NCBI GenBank assembly: GCA_017621795.1
Contig: JAGASJ010000067.1
Span: 1-39,854, forward strand
Length of the DNA: 39,854 bases
Reading direction: 5' to 3'
Source: Oscillospiraceae bacterium
GTDB lineage: Bacteria; Bacillota; Clostridia; Oscillospirales; Oscillospiraceae
Shown: in pieces, positions 1 to 9,516 of the stretch
How positions within the stretch are numbered: position 1 is the stretch's first letter
How the letters are laid out: each line of letters opens with the position of its first letter
Position numbers and translations under genes: made by a program
The notes under the pieces: model-generated
Databases searched by the model: none
The model's input: only the letters and a program-made list of their open reading frames with translations
What the model was told of the DNA's origin: nothing

Positions 1-1
1 C

Positions 2-3000
2 TGGCTGTATGAATATAACACTGCAGGCGGCAAGATCCGCAATCTGCCTGTCACCCGGTTCTTCGCAAACGGATCCGAGGATTGGGTAGATTTTACCTAT
101 GAATATATCCCCAACGCAAATGTTGGTTCTGTCCAGTTCCATATTCAGACCAACGAGGGTCAAAATAAGGGCGGCAGTATCCAGTGGGAATACGTGAAGG
201 TGGAGCTGAAGGAAGAAGAGCCCACCGAGCCCGAAACCACCGAGCCCGAAACCACCGAGCCCGAAACCACCGAGCCGGAGACCACCGAGCCCGAGACTAC
301 CGAGCCGGAAACCACCGAACCGCCCGCTGCAGTTGACCCCGATTTTGCACTGGATGTGCAATTCGGCGCAGAGGAAACACTGCCCTGGAAGCTGTGGAGC
401 GGCGCAAAAGTGGCAGACGGGGTGCTGACCCAATCTGCCGATTCTAACGGCTATGCCGAAAGTCTTCTGTACTATACCGTAGTACCCGGCAAGACCTACG
501 AAATGGCCGCCCGCATTCAGGCAAACGGTCGCGCACAGGCGATCTACTGGATTTGGGAGTTTGATGCTTCCGGAAAACAGCTGGGCACCAAGCCCTTTGT
601 AAAGTTCTATAATGCCGGCTCTGCCGGTTGGGTGGATTTCGTAGCGGAATATACCCCCAGTGCCAATGCAGCAAAGGTGCAGTTCCATCTGCAGACCAAC
701 GAGGGTCAGAACAAGGGCGGCACGGTGCAGTGGGACTGGGTGACCGTCAAGGAAAAGCAGGTCACACCGGTCGTACCCGATACCTGCGTACCTCCCAACG
801 GCAATTTTGAGCAGGGAGACCAAAAGTGGGACTTCCTGACCCAAGGCACCGGCAGCTACAGCATCCAAACCGATGCCAACGGCAAGTATGTGAAAACCAC
901 CCTGGGCAATGGCGGGCAGGTTTATGCCTATAGCCAGCAAGTACCCGTAAAGCCCAACTATATTTATACCATTTCCTATAAGGTGAACATTGTTCCCGAT
1001 AACCCTGAAAGCCTGGCAGCCTACGGCGCCGTTATCAACATTCAGGAGTTCTCCGGCGGCAAGGCTACCGGCTATGCCCAAAACAGCACAGCCCGCAATC
1101 AGACAAACGGCTGGGAAACGGTAACCTTTGAATTTATTACCTCCTCCAGTGCCGAGGCAATCCGAATCGATTTTATGTATGCCAACAATCCCGGCACCTG
1201 TCTGTGGGATGACTTCTCCATTACGGAGAAGCAGGCCTACGAGCTAGTACTGTTGGATGCGGCGTATGACCACGGTGGCACGGAAAATACCGCCAGCCCC
1301 GATAACATTATCCCCAACAGCACCTTCGACGGCGGTAAGATTCAAGGCTGGAGTCCCAAAGAGGGCATTGCGGCCTTCCGTACCGCCAATGAAAACGGCG
1401 GCGTGGTGCGGTTTGTTGCCAAGCCCGGCAGCTATCTGCAAAGCAATGAGATGGTAGTGCAAGGCTCCAGCGAATACGAGCTTACCTACTATGTAAAAGT
1501 AGAAGATGCCGAGAATCTGGAATTTATCTCCTATTTCTTCACCAGCCCCAGCAGCGGCTGGAAGGATTTCCTCACCAGTCGGGTTACGGCCAATACCGAC
1601 GGTCAGTGGCAGGAGGTGAAGGTCCGGTTTGCTACACCGGAGCTGCCGGAGGGCGCGAAGGGCTTTGTGGGCCTTAAGTCCGTTCATACCCAGACCTGCC
1701 GGACACAGCTGACCGGTCAGGATGCGGACTGTACTTGTAACGGCAAGGCAGTCGTCTATCTGGACGATATCTCCCTGATTCGTTTGGGCGAGGTAGAGGA
1801 TGTGGGCGACGGAAAGACCTCCGAGGATAGTGTGCTGTATAACGGCACCTTTGACCGTTACTATTCCGACCCCAAGACGGTAGACGGTTGGAGTATGAAT
1901 CCCTTAAATCCCAACCACGATACATTCATTCAAAGCGAAATTGCCCACAATGGCAATGCCATCTCGATGAATGCCACCGGTCACAGCTATATTTACGCGG
2001 CGGACTTCACCGTAGAGCCGGGCAATATCTACCTTCTGACCTATTGGGTGCGGGTAGACGAGGCCAACGGACTGAAATTTGCCCCTTATATGAACGACGG
2101 CAACTATAAGGGCGGCTGGTGGCTGGATGATGCGGCACAGCCTTTGTATGATGTTACCGATGGCTGGGTGAAAATCACCGGCGCGGTAAGCATCCCCGAG
2201 AGTGTAGGCAACAACGACAGAAACCCGGAAAAGAAGGTACAGCTGGGCTTCCAGGTCTATGAGGGAAGCGGTGTCATTTATTTGGATGATATCTCTTTTG
2301 TCAAGACCGATGTGGATGCCAATAACGCCAATTTGAATTTTGCGTTGTCCGGCGAAGTGCTTTATAACTGGTCCTCTGCCAGCTACGGCGGCAAGGGCTC
2401 GGTGAAGCCCTCCGGCCAGTCCAGACCCGGCGGTGACGGTATTTCCGCAATGGTCCACAATGCTTCCAGCGCGGGCAACACCTTATTGATGTCCAAAAAG
2501 CTTCCCGTTCAGCCCAATACCACTTATGAATTCAGCTATTGGGTGAAAACAAGCGGCAACTACGACATTTTGGTTTCCAACTATTTCCGGCAGCTGGGTG
2601 CAGACGGCGTCAGCAAGGCCACCAGCCTGGCCTGGGATGGCAACAACATGGTTACCACCTGGTCGGATATCATCTCCCCGTACTGGCATTATCAGGTGCA
2701 GGGAGAGGTTGGCTGGCGGCAGGTGACCATGTCGGTGACTACCGGTAAAGGCACCCACTTCCTGGAGCTGCGGTTTAGTGTCAATGGCGCCAATACCTAT
2801 GCTTGGATCGATGATGTAAGCCTGCGCAGAACGGCACAGGACGTGAATTTGGACTTTGAGACCACATCCTCGGTTACCGGTGCGCCGATCAACTGGCATC
2901 TGTCCACGGCCCGTTCCCACAATGTTTTCGCCGAAGCGGACAGGGAAGTGTACCATTCCGGTAAGCAGTCCTATCATCTGTATAAGGACTCCTTGCTGGA

Positions 3001-6000
3001 AAGCTCCATCATCGATGGTAGCGGCTTTGTTCCGGTCAGTCCTGATAACACCTATGAATTTTCCTTCTGGGTAAGCTCCCGAAATTGTTCGCCCACGGCG
3101 ACCATTCGGATGAATATGCAGCTTTATCGGGCTGATGGCACCCGCATTTACCAGGCGGACGGCAACTATCAGACCATGCAGGGCACGGTGGTGGATCTGA
3201 ACAGCGGTGCAGAGCGCAGCGAATGGACAAAGGTCGTCACCCGTGCTAAGCCTGCAGACGGTGCCGCCTATGCCACCTTCAGCTTCCTGATCACCCGCGG
3301 TGATGCCGAGGTTTGGATCGATGACATCTTCTTCAATGTGGTAGAGGATGGCACCGATTGCGTGATCTACTATGATGATTTCCACGCAGTGGATCAGGAT
3401 GGTAAGACCGGGCAGTGGGCGTTGGAGACCCTTTCCGGTGAAGCATCCTTCACTGCCGGCAATTCCGGCGTACTGAAGACGGATGGTGAAGCTTATATCT
3501 ACAACGAGATGAAGCAGATCGCCACTGATTATACCTATACCATCCGTGGCAATTACACCGCCGATATCGGCGGAACGGCGGAACTTCGATTCTACGATTA
3601 TCAGCATAACGAGATCGAGGATACCCGGGTAACGGTACCGATCCTTTCCGATACGGAAGAATTTGTCATCAGCTTTACAGCCCCCAGCAATTCCTACACA
3701 CGGCTGTATTTAGGCTCCGATCAGGCCGGTACGATCACCTTTAAGGACGTTACGGTCTATATGATCGCCAAGTCCTCCAAGAGTGCGGACTGGGATGGCT
3801 TCTGGGTCTGGTATCCGGAAAATCCCGTGCATGACGCGGTGGAGGAATATCGCTTCTTCCGATATACGTTCTATTTGGATGAGGAAGCGGAATATGCCCC
3901 CTTCCAGCTGACGGTCGACGACAAGTATGCCTTCTATCTCAACGGCGAGCTGATCGACGAAAACTGGAATGTGGGTCAGGACTCCTGGGCCAATGTGGCA
4001 TCCTACGATTTGACCAACAAAGTAAAAAAGGGTAAAAACGTCATTGCCCTGAAGTGCTATAACCTGGTTTCTGAGGCGGCAGTGCTGTTTGACGGCAAGT
4101 TTACGCTGAAGAATCAAAGCACAGCCATCGTGGCCTCCAATAACACCGTGCGTTCCACAAAGACGGTGAACGAAAACACCATGGATTGGGTCACTATGGA
4201 TTATGACGATTCCGGCTGGATCGGCTGTAAGGAATATGGCCAGCCGCCCTGCTCACCCTGGGGCCCGGTGTTCTACAACAACACCCTCTACATCAATAAC
4301 GTGGCAGAGGTGCTCGGCACTTCTGTGCCGGATGCAGTAACTGCGGGCAGAGATCTGGAATTTACTGTCAAGCTGCGGCTGGATAGTGCCATCGAAGCAA
4401 ACTTTACGCCCACTGTGACGGTATATCGCCGTAACTCCATCAACAAGATCACCTCCATTCCGCTGACCTTTGTGACCTACGAAAAGCCTTTGGATTGGCC
4501 TGTAGGCGAAGAATTTGAGGTACAGTGCCGGGTATCCATTCCGGACTACTTTGAATCCGGCAAGTATACCTTGCAGATGGATGAAAATATGCTGCTTCTG
4601 ACCGGTGACGATATCTACGAAAACAAATTCCTGGATTTCAAGGCGATCGCCACCGACTCCGGCAGAGAAAATGTGGAATCCTCCATTGAGATCTATAATG
4701 GCGCGCCGACTCTGATGATCGACGGTCAGCCCATGGCATCCCACTTCTATCTGCGGCCGGACCTGAATGTTTATTTACAGACCGATGCGGAGACTCGTAT
4801 CTATAAATCCGGTCTGGAGCTGTACATCACCTACGGCGGCAACCTGTATAAGGGTGGCTGTGATCCTATTTGGCTGGAGGACGGCACGATTGACTACGAC
4901 GCCTTCGACGAAGTGATATACGACGTTTTGGCGGCAAACAATGATGCCCTTGTTATGGTGCAGATCGGTATGTTCGCACCGCCCTGGTGGATCGAGCAGA
5001 ATCCGGATCATGAGCTGCTGTGCGACAACGGCTCTCAGTATATAGCCATTAGCAACGAGGTATCTCTTGCATCGGAAAAATTCCGAGAGGAAGCAGGTGA
5101 GGTACTGCGTTTGCTGCTTCGGCACATGAAAGAGCAGTCCTATTATAACCGGGTGTTCGGCCTGAAGATCGGCGGCGGTCAATCCTACGAATGGATGATC
5201 CGCGGCACCGGATCCAATCAGGGCCCGGACTACAGCCCCGTTTCCAGAGAGGGCTTCAAGAAATACTTAAAGAAGGTATACGGCACCAATGAGGCTCTGC
5301 AGGAGGCCTGGGGCGACAAAAATGTCACCTTTGAAACTGCCGAGGCTCCCGGCTGGAAGGAACGCAATTCTTCAACCAATGTCTATACCGGCGATGCGGA
5401 TACCGGCAAGCTCTCCCGCAATATTGTAGACTGGAACTTGTGGCTCAACGAAGCTTCTGCCGACAGCTTCCTGTACTACTGCCAGATCGCCAAGGAAGAG
5501 ACCGACGGCAAGATCGTCGTCGGCGGCTACAACGGCTACCTGTGGACCAGCAACTCCTACGACTCTCAGGGTATGGCCCATACAGCTGCCGAAAGAGTGC
5601 TCGATAGCGAGTATGTGGACTGGATCGCATCTCCCATCTCCTATAACGAGCGTATTTTGGGTCAGTCCAATACTTATATGGCACTGATCGACTCCGTACA
5701 GGAGCACGGCAAGCTTTATATTGCCGAGCAGGACAACCGTACTTACCTGTCCAGCTCCTATGCCGGCGCACCCTGGGATGCCAACTGGGACTTCTCCATT
5801 GGTCAGACCAGAACTGTTGCCGACACGATCTTACAGCAAAAGCGTGACTTTGCCAACGCGATGATCAACGGCGCCGGCCTGTGGCAGTACGATATGTACG
5901 GCGGCTGGCTGGACGACGATCAGATCTATCAGTATTTGCGGGATGCCAAGGCGGAATACGATTTCTCTGTATTCCTGGATCGGGATGTGCGCAACGAGGT

Positions 6001-7234
6001 TGCGATCTTTGTGGGTGACGAGACCTATGCCTATATGCGTGCAGGTCAGCCCAATATGGTATATACCCTGATGGAGCCCATGCTGATGCAGCAGCGTAAG
6101 CATCTGTCCAAGATGGGCACCGGATACGATACCTACACCCTGTCCTCACTGATGGATGGCAAGGTAGAGCCCCATAAGCTGAACATCATCTTCTCGCCTT
6201 TTGAGATCACACCGGAAATGAACGAGGCCATTGACAAGCACTTAAAGTGCAACGGTCAGTATGTGGTTTGGGTTTATTTGCCGGGTCTGTCCGATGGCGA
6301 CACCCTGAGCGCGGAGCACATCAAACGTGTTACCGGTTTTGATGTGGGCATTTCCGAAGGAAAGGCCGGCCTGCAGGTGAAGCTGACCGACAGCGGCACG
6401 GTAGTAACAGAGGGCATAGAGGGCTTGGTTTACGGCAACTCTACGCCCAATGCGGTGTCTCCGCTGGTCTACATCAGGGATACCACCGATGTGACAGTGC
6501 TGGGCTACAATATGGACGGTGCAAAAAAGCCCGGCTTCGGTATGAAGAATATGGGCGACTGGACATCCATCTATTCCTCTGCACCCTGTTTGGATGTGCG
6601 GCTTTTGCGGAATCTGCTGGAGCTGGCGGGCTGTCACATTTACTCCGAAAACAGCGAAGACGTGATCTATTCCAACAATCACTATGTGGCACTGCACAGC
6701 AATGCATCCGGGGAGAAGACCATTACACTGCCCGGAAATTATGCAGTGTACGATGTATTTGAGAAACAGTTTGTTTCTATGAATACGAATACCATTACAT
6801 TCCAAAACGCGGCCAACGATACCCACATTTTCCGCCTGACAACACCGAATACCTATGCAGTCACCGCAAGACTGAAATCCGGCAAGGGTACACTGTCGGC
6901 ACCCGGTCTGACCGAGGTTTCCCCGGGACAGAGCTACAGCCTGACAATTACCCCGGAGGAAAAATATGAGGTGGCAAGCGTATTGGTCAACGGACAGCTG
7001 GCAGAACTTCAGGACGGTGTGCTTTCCATTGACGCAGTCAATGAAAACACCGTGATCGAAGTGAAATTCAATAAGATGCCGGAGATGGTGGCGGTCACCG
7101 AATATGTGGAAGAACTGGTGATCCTGCCCTGGCCTGCGGCCATCGGCATTTTGGCGGTGCTGGTTGTAGCCATTTGGGGCATTACCCGTGGCGTAAAGGC
7201 AATTCGCCGCAAATTTGAGGAAGGAGGATACTAA
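2..7234 (+). CDS. Giant multi-module GH42-like glycosidase, membrane-anchored (5' partial)
   Basis: The frame is open from nt 2 through the left edge, so the true start lies outside the window; the GTG at 194 is internal. About 2410 residues are visible. In order: end of a carbohydrate-binding-like module; a PETTE-repeat linker (nt 224-321); about seven beta-sandwich modules of the CBM4/9 or CenC kind (nt 345-3780, recurring 'NGxF...' starts and 'xxIDDxxx' ends); a lectin-like domain (nt 3795-4290); an Ig-like stretch; a clan GH-A, GH42-like barrel (nt 4680-5980); a trimerisation-like domain (nt 5985-6650); an InlB-type repeat (nt 6850-7075); and a C-terminal membrane helix (nt 7110-7190) followed by Arg/Lys. 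Candidate catalytic Glu residues are E1730 in QSYEWM and E1909 in YIAEQDN, counted from nt 2, 179 apart as expected for GH42-type enzymes. The Asn normally preceding the acid/base is absent. It probably cleaves a beta-galactoside-like bond at the cell surface; family assignment is uncertain. The next gene starts 1 nt after the stop. Confidence 0.8.
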   Translation, partial: WLYEYNTAGGKIRNLPVTRFFANGSEDWVDFTYEYIPNANVGSVQFHIQTNEGQNKGGSIQWEYVKVELKEEEPTEPETTEPETTEPETTEPETTEPETTEPETTEPPAAVDPDFALDVQFGAEETLPWKLWSGAKVADGVLTQSADSNGYAESLLYYTVVPGKTYEMAARIQANGRAQAIYWIWEFDASGKQLGTKPFVKFYNAGSAGWVDFVAEYTPSANAAKVQFHLQTNEGQNKGGTVQWDWVTVKEKQVTPVVPDTCVPPNGNFEQGDQKWDFLTQGTGSYSIQTDANGKYVKTTLGNGGQVYAYSQQVPVKPNYIYTISYKVNIVPDNPESLAAYGAVINIQEFSGGKATGYAQNSTARNQTNGWETVTFEFITSSSAEAIRIDFMYANNPGTCLWDDFSITEKQAYELVLLDAAYDHGGTENTASPDNIIPNSTFDGGKIQGWSPKEGIAAFRTANENGGVVRFVAKPGSYLQSNEMVVQGSSEYELTYYVKVEDAENLEFISYFFTSPSSGWKDFLTSRVTANTDGQWQEVKVRFATPELPEGAKGFVGLKSVHTQTCRTQLTGQDADCTCNGKAVVYLDDISLIRLGEVEDVGDGKTSEDSVLYNGTFDRYYSDPKTVDGWSMNPLNPNHDTFIQSEIAHNGNAISMNATGHSYIYAADFTVEPGNIYLLTYWVRVDEANGLKFAPYMNDGNYKGGWWLDDAAQPLYDVTDGWVKITGAVSIPESVGNNDRNPEKKVQLGFQVYEGSGVIYLDDISFVKTDVDANNANLNFALSGEVLYNWSSASYGGKGSVKPSGQSRPGGDGISAMVHNASSAGNTLLMSKKLPVQPNTTYEFSYWVKTSGNYDILVSNYFRQLGADGVSKATSLAWDGNNMVTTWSDIISPYWHYQVQGEVGWRQVTMSVTTGKGTHFLELRFSVNGANTYAWIDDVSLRRTAQDVNLDFETTSSVTGAPINWHLSTARSHNVFAEADREVYHSGKQSYHLYKDSLLESSIIDGSGFVPVSPDNTYEFSFWVSSRNCSPTATIRMNMQLYRADGTRIYQADGNYQTMQGTVVDLNSGAERSEWTKVVTRAKPADGAAYATFSFLITRGDAEVWIDDIFFNVVEDGTDCVIYYDDFHAVDQDGKTGQWALETLSGEASFTAGNSGVLKTDGEAYIYNEMKQIATDYTYTIRGNYTADIGGTAELRFYDYQHNEIEDTRVTVPILSDTEEFVISFTAPSNSYTRLYLGSDQAGTITFKDVTVYMIAKSSKSADWDGFWVWYPENPVHDAVEEYRFFRYTFYLDEEAEYAPFQLTVDDKYAFYLNGELIDENWNVGQDSWANVASYDLTNKVKKGKNVIALKCYNLVSEAAVLFDGKFTLKNQSTAIVASNNTVRSTKTVNENTMDWVTMDYDDSGWIGCKEYGQPPCSPWGPVFYNNTLYINNVAEVLGTSVPDAVTAGRDLEFTVKLRLDSAIEANFTPTVTVYRRNSINKITSIPLTFVTYEKPLDWPVGEEFEVQCRVSIPDYFESGKYTLQMDENMLLLTGDDIYENKFLDFKAIATDSGRENVESSIEIYNGAPTLMIDGQPMASHFYLRPDLNVYLQTDAETRIYKSGLELYITYGGNLYKGGCDPIWLEDGTIDYDAFDEVIYDVLAANNDALVMVQIGMFAPPWWIEQNPDHELLCDNGSQYIAISNEVSLASEKFREEAGEVLRLLLRHMKEQSYYNRVFGLKIGGGQSYEWMIRGTGSNQGPDYSPVSREGFKKYLKKVYGTNEALQEAWGDKNVTFETAEAPGWKERNSSTNVYTGDADTGKLSRNIVDWNLWLNEASADSFLYYCQIAKEETDGKIVVGGYNGYLWTSNSYDSQGMAHTAAERVLDSEYVDWIASPISYNERILGQSNTYMALIDSVQEHGKLYIAEQDNRTYLSSSYAGAPWDANWDFSIGQTRTVADTILQQKRDFANAMINGAGLWQYDMYGGWLDDDQIYQYLRDAKAEYDFSVFLDRDVRNEVAIFVGDETYAYMRAGQPNMVYTLMEPMLMQQRKHLSKMGTGYDTYTLSSLMDGKVEPHKLNIIFSPFEITPEMNEAIDKHLKCNGQYVVWVYLPGLSDGDTLSAEHIKRVTGFDVGISEGKAGLQVKLTDSGTVVTEGIEGLVYGNSTPNAVSPLVYIRDTTDVTVLGYNMDGAKKPGFGMKNMGDWTSIYSSAPCLDVRLLRNLLELAGCHIYSENSEDVIYSNNHYVALHSNASGEKTITLPGNYAVYDVFEKQFVSMNTNTITFQNAANDTHIFRLTTPNTYAVTARLKSGKGTLSAPGLTEVSPGQSYSLTITPEEKYEVASVLVNGQLAELQDGVLSIDAVNENTVIEVKFNKMPEMVAVTEYVEELVILPWPAAIGILAVLVVAIWGITRGVKAIRRKFEEGGY
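224..321 (+). repeat. 15-nt tandem repeat encoding PETTE linker
   Basis: The unit accgagcccgaaacc recurs at 224, 239, 254, 269, 284 and 299, with a partial copy at 314 and only third-position drift. It encodes (TEPET)n, an acidic, proline-rich spacer between two similar binding modules. Such linkers are common in secreted clostridial glycosidases. The repeat number is likely variable by slippage. Confidence 0.9.
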
Positions 7235-7235
7235 A

Positions 7236-8615
7236 ATGAATAAGATGATGAAAATTGCTGTATGTATCCTCTGTGTTGTTTCTATGGTGCTTGGTCTTGG
7301 GGGCTGTCAGATCGTTATGGGCGTTCGCAAGGTCGCTGTGACCAAGTATGTAGAAAAATCCACCCTGTCAGACGAAGAGGCGTTGGGTACCGGACTGGGC
7401 GCAGCCGGTGCCCAGCAGGTGGAAGAGCCCAAGCTTTCCGGCACTCTGAAAATGCAGGTATTTACCAATGAATCCGGCGCCCATAGTGAGGCATGGACCA
7501 ATGTGGTCACCGCCTTTGAGGAACAAACCGGTATCAAGGTGACCCTGATCATGGGTTCCCAGGTCAATACCCAGTATTCTGCCGCCTGGCTTGCCGGCGA
7601 ATCTCCTGCTGACATCGTGTGGATCGCTGGTAACGGTATTGCCGACGAGGAGATGGAAAAAAGCGGTATGTTCTACGATCTGACTGCATTCTTGGAGGAA
7701 GCTACTGTTTATGGTACCGATGCCAAGATTACCGACCGGATCAATCAGAATGTCATCACTCCCTATAACGGTGGTATTTACCGTATACCTCTGATGAACT
7801 CCACACAGGGTATGTGGTACGATGCCGGTTTGATCGAAAAAGCACCGGTAAACTTTGATGAGTATATGCAGCTGGCTGAAGAACTGGAAGCAGACGGCAT
7901 TGCAGGTATGACCTATCCCGGTATGTATTCCGACTATCTGATGTGGGCACTCATTATGCCGGCAGTAGCAGCTTATGGCGAAGAATTCTTTGTGCAGGTG
8001 GCCTCCGGTCAGCCGGATGCCTTCCTGGATGAACGCTTCCAGGCAGTTCTGACCCGATATAAGCAGTACTGCGACGCGGGACATCTGATGAAGGGCTCTG
8101 TTTCTGCCGACCATACCACCTCCCAGCTGAACTGGCTGAACAACAAAGCAGGCTTTATTACCAACGGTCTGTGGTTGGAGGCGGAAATGGCAGAGTATAT
8201 CCCTGCTGGCTTCCAAATGCGCTTCTGTGCATCTCCGTTGATCGAAAAGGAACAGAAGCCCACCATGGTGGTCCACGGCAACGATATTGCAGTTTCTGCA
8301 AAGACAGAGAATCTTGAGAATGCATTGGCATTCATTCGGTTTATGTACCGCGAGGATGTGCAGCTGGAATATATGAGCAAGTACAGCTACCTGAGCGCGC
8401 TGAAGGATCTTTCCTATGAGGATGCGGAGCTGACGGATGTCGCCCGCAGCACACTGGATTATTTCTTTAGCGATCAGGTGGATGTGATCAACTGCAATGT
8501 AAACTGGACCAGCCTGCTGAACAATACCTTCAAGCAGGTAATCAACGATCTTGCGTCCGGCAATATGACTGTGGAGCAGGCTTGTCAGGCACTCCACGAC
8601 GATGCAGAAAGGTAG
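7236..8615 (+). CDS. Sugar ABC transporter substrate-binding lipoprotein
   Basis: A 459-residue family 1 extracellular solute-binding protein. The N-terminus is a lipoprotein signal with lipobox LGGC (lipidated C24), so it sits on the outer face of the membrane. The mature part has typical binding-protein signatures, including 'FEEQTGIKVT' and 'SPADIVWI' near the N-lobe and a C-terminal 'ENALAFIRFMYRED' segment. The ATG at 7236 is chosen because AAGGAGGA lies at 7221-7228; an upstream TTG at 7215 would overlap the preceding gene. An unusual linker of about 60 residues separates the lipid anchor from the binding domain. Two permease genes follow, so it should deliver oligosaccharides released by the neighbouring glycosidases. 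The exact ligand cannot be read from sequence. Confidence 0.9.
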   Translation: MNKMMKIAVCILCVVSMVLGLGGCQIVMGVRKVAVTKYVEKSTLSDEEALGTGLGAAGAQQVEEPKLSGTLKMQVFTNESGAHSEAWTNVVTAFEEQTGIKVTLIMGSQVNTQYSAAWLAGESPADIVWIAGNGIADEEMEKSGMFYDLTAFLEEATVYGTDAKITDRINQNVITPYNGGIYRIPLMNSTQGMWYDAGLIEKAPVNFDEYMQLAEELEADGIAGMTYPGMYSDYLMWALIMPAVAAYGEEFFVQVASGQPDAFLDERFQAVLTRYKQYCDAGHLMKGSVSADHTTSQLNWLNNKAGFITNGLWLEAEMAEYIPAGFQMRFCASPLIEKEQKPTMVVHGNDIAVSAKTENLENALAFIRFMYREDVQLEYMSKYSYLSALKDLSYEDAELTDVARSTLDYFFSDQVDVINCNVNWTSLLNNTFKQVINDLASGNMTVEQACQALHDDAER

Positions 8616-8627
8616 GAGGTGTGGCAA

Positions 8628-9512
8628 ATGTCAAATAAACCGTTAAAAAAGCATGGCGGCGCAATGGCAATGAATGCCTCCCGTTGGCGTGTTGCTCTGT
8701 TGGTGGCATTGCCCACATTCCTGCTGTATGTCTACATCTGCATCGTGCCGATGGTAAGCTCGGTAGCCAACAGTGTTTACGACTGGAACGGCTACGGTCC
8801 CAAGACCTTTATCGGCCTTGATAACTACGTAAATATTTTTAAAGACCCCCTGTTTTGGGAGGCGTTTCGCAACGACATTGTGATCGTCCTGTTTAAGGAG
8901 ATCATCATCGTAACCCTGGCAGTGCTGTTTGCGGTGGCGATGACCAACGCCAAGCTTCATAAAAAGGAAGTGGGCTTCTTCCGCTTTCTGTTCTACATTC
9001 CCAACATTCTGTCGGTCATTTTGATCAGCATGGTGTGGAAATACTTCTTCGAGAGCTTGGATACAGTTATCAAGACCCAAAACGGTCTGTGGGTGGATCA
9101 CCCGATGCCCCTGATCATTTTCATCGCAAGCTGGGCCGGTATCGGCTACTATATGATCGTGCTGATCTCTGCCATCAAAAACATTCCCAAAGAGACCTTT
9201 GAGGCCGCGGAAATGGACGGGGCGACCCAGTTCCGTCAGCTTTGGTCTATCACCATTCCCGAAATTTTGCCCCAGATTCGCTATGTGATCGTGATGGTGC
9301 TTTCCGGTTCTCTTGCGGTAAATATGAACCTGATCCTGCCGCTGACCGGCGGTCAGAACCATACCATGGTCATGGGTCTTTATGTTTACAGCTACGGCAC
9401 CGGCCAGCTGAACATGGTAGGCTATGCCTACGCAGCAGCGGTAGTGCTGATGGTCATCAGCTTTGTGCTGAGCCTGACTGTGAACCTCTACCTGAAGCGG
9501 AAGGAGGATTAG
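8628..9512 (+). CDS. Sugar ABC transporter permease, MalF/UgpA type
   Basis: A 294-residue integral membrane protein with about six hydrophobic helices, the first starting at 'VALLVALPTFLLYVYI'. The cytoplasmic EAA loop is clear: EAAEMDGA near residue 192, followed by a 'TIPEILPQIRY' stretch that contacts the ATPase. The start at ATG 8628 fits the AGGAGGT at 8614-8620; a GTG at 8619 would overlap that site. It lies between the binding protein and the second permease with very short gaps, so the three form one transcription unit. No ATPase is encoded nearby, so a shared MsmK/UgpC-type ATPase elsewhere is the likely partner, as is common in Firmicutes. Confidence 0.93.
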   Translation: MSNKPLKKHGGAMAMNASRWRVALLVALPTFLLYVYICIVPMVSSVANSVYDWNGYGPKTFIGLDNYVNIFKDPLFWEAFRNDIVIVLFKEIIIVTLAVLFAVAMTNAKLHKKEVGFFRFLFYIPNILSVILISMVWKYFFESLDTVIKTQNGLWVDHPMPLIIFIASWAGIGYYMIVLISAIKNIPKETFEAAEMDGATQFRQLWSITIPEILPQIRYVIVMVLSGSLAVNMNLILPLTGGQNHTMVMGLYVYSYGTGQLNMVGYAYAAAVVLMVISFVLSLTVNLYLKRKED

Positions 9513-9516
9513 TAAT

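Noticed and set aside
194-196. GTG at 194 as the start of the first giant gene
   Set aside because: The frame is open and protein-like back to nt 2, encoding another binding module that matches the one downstream of the linker.
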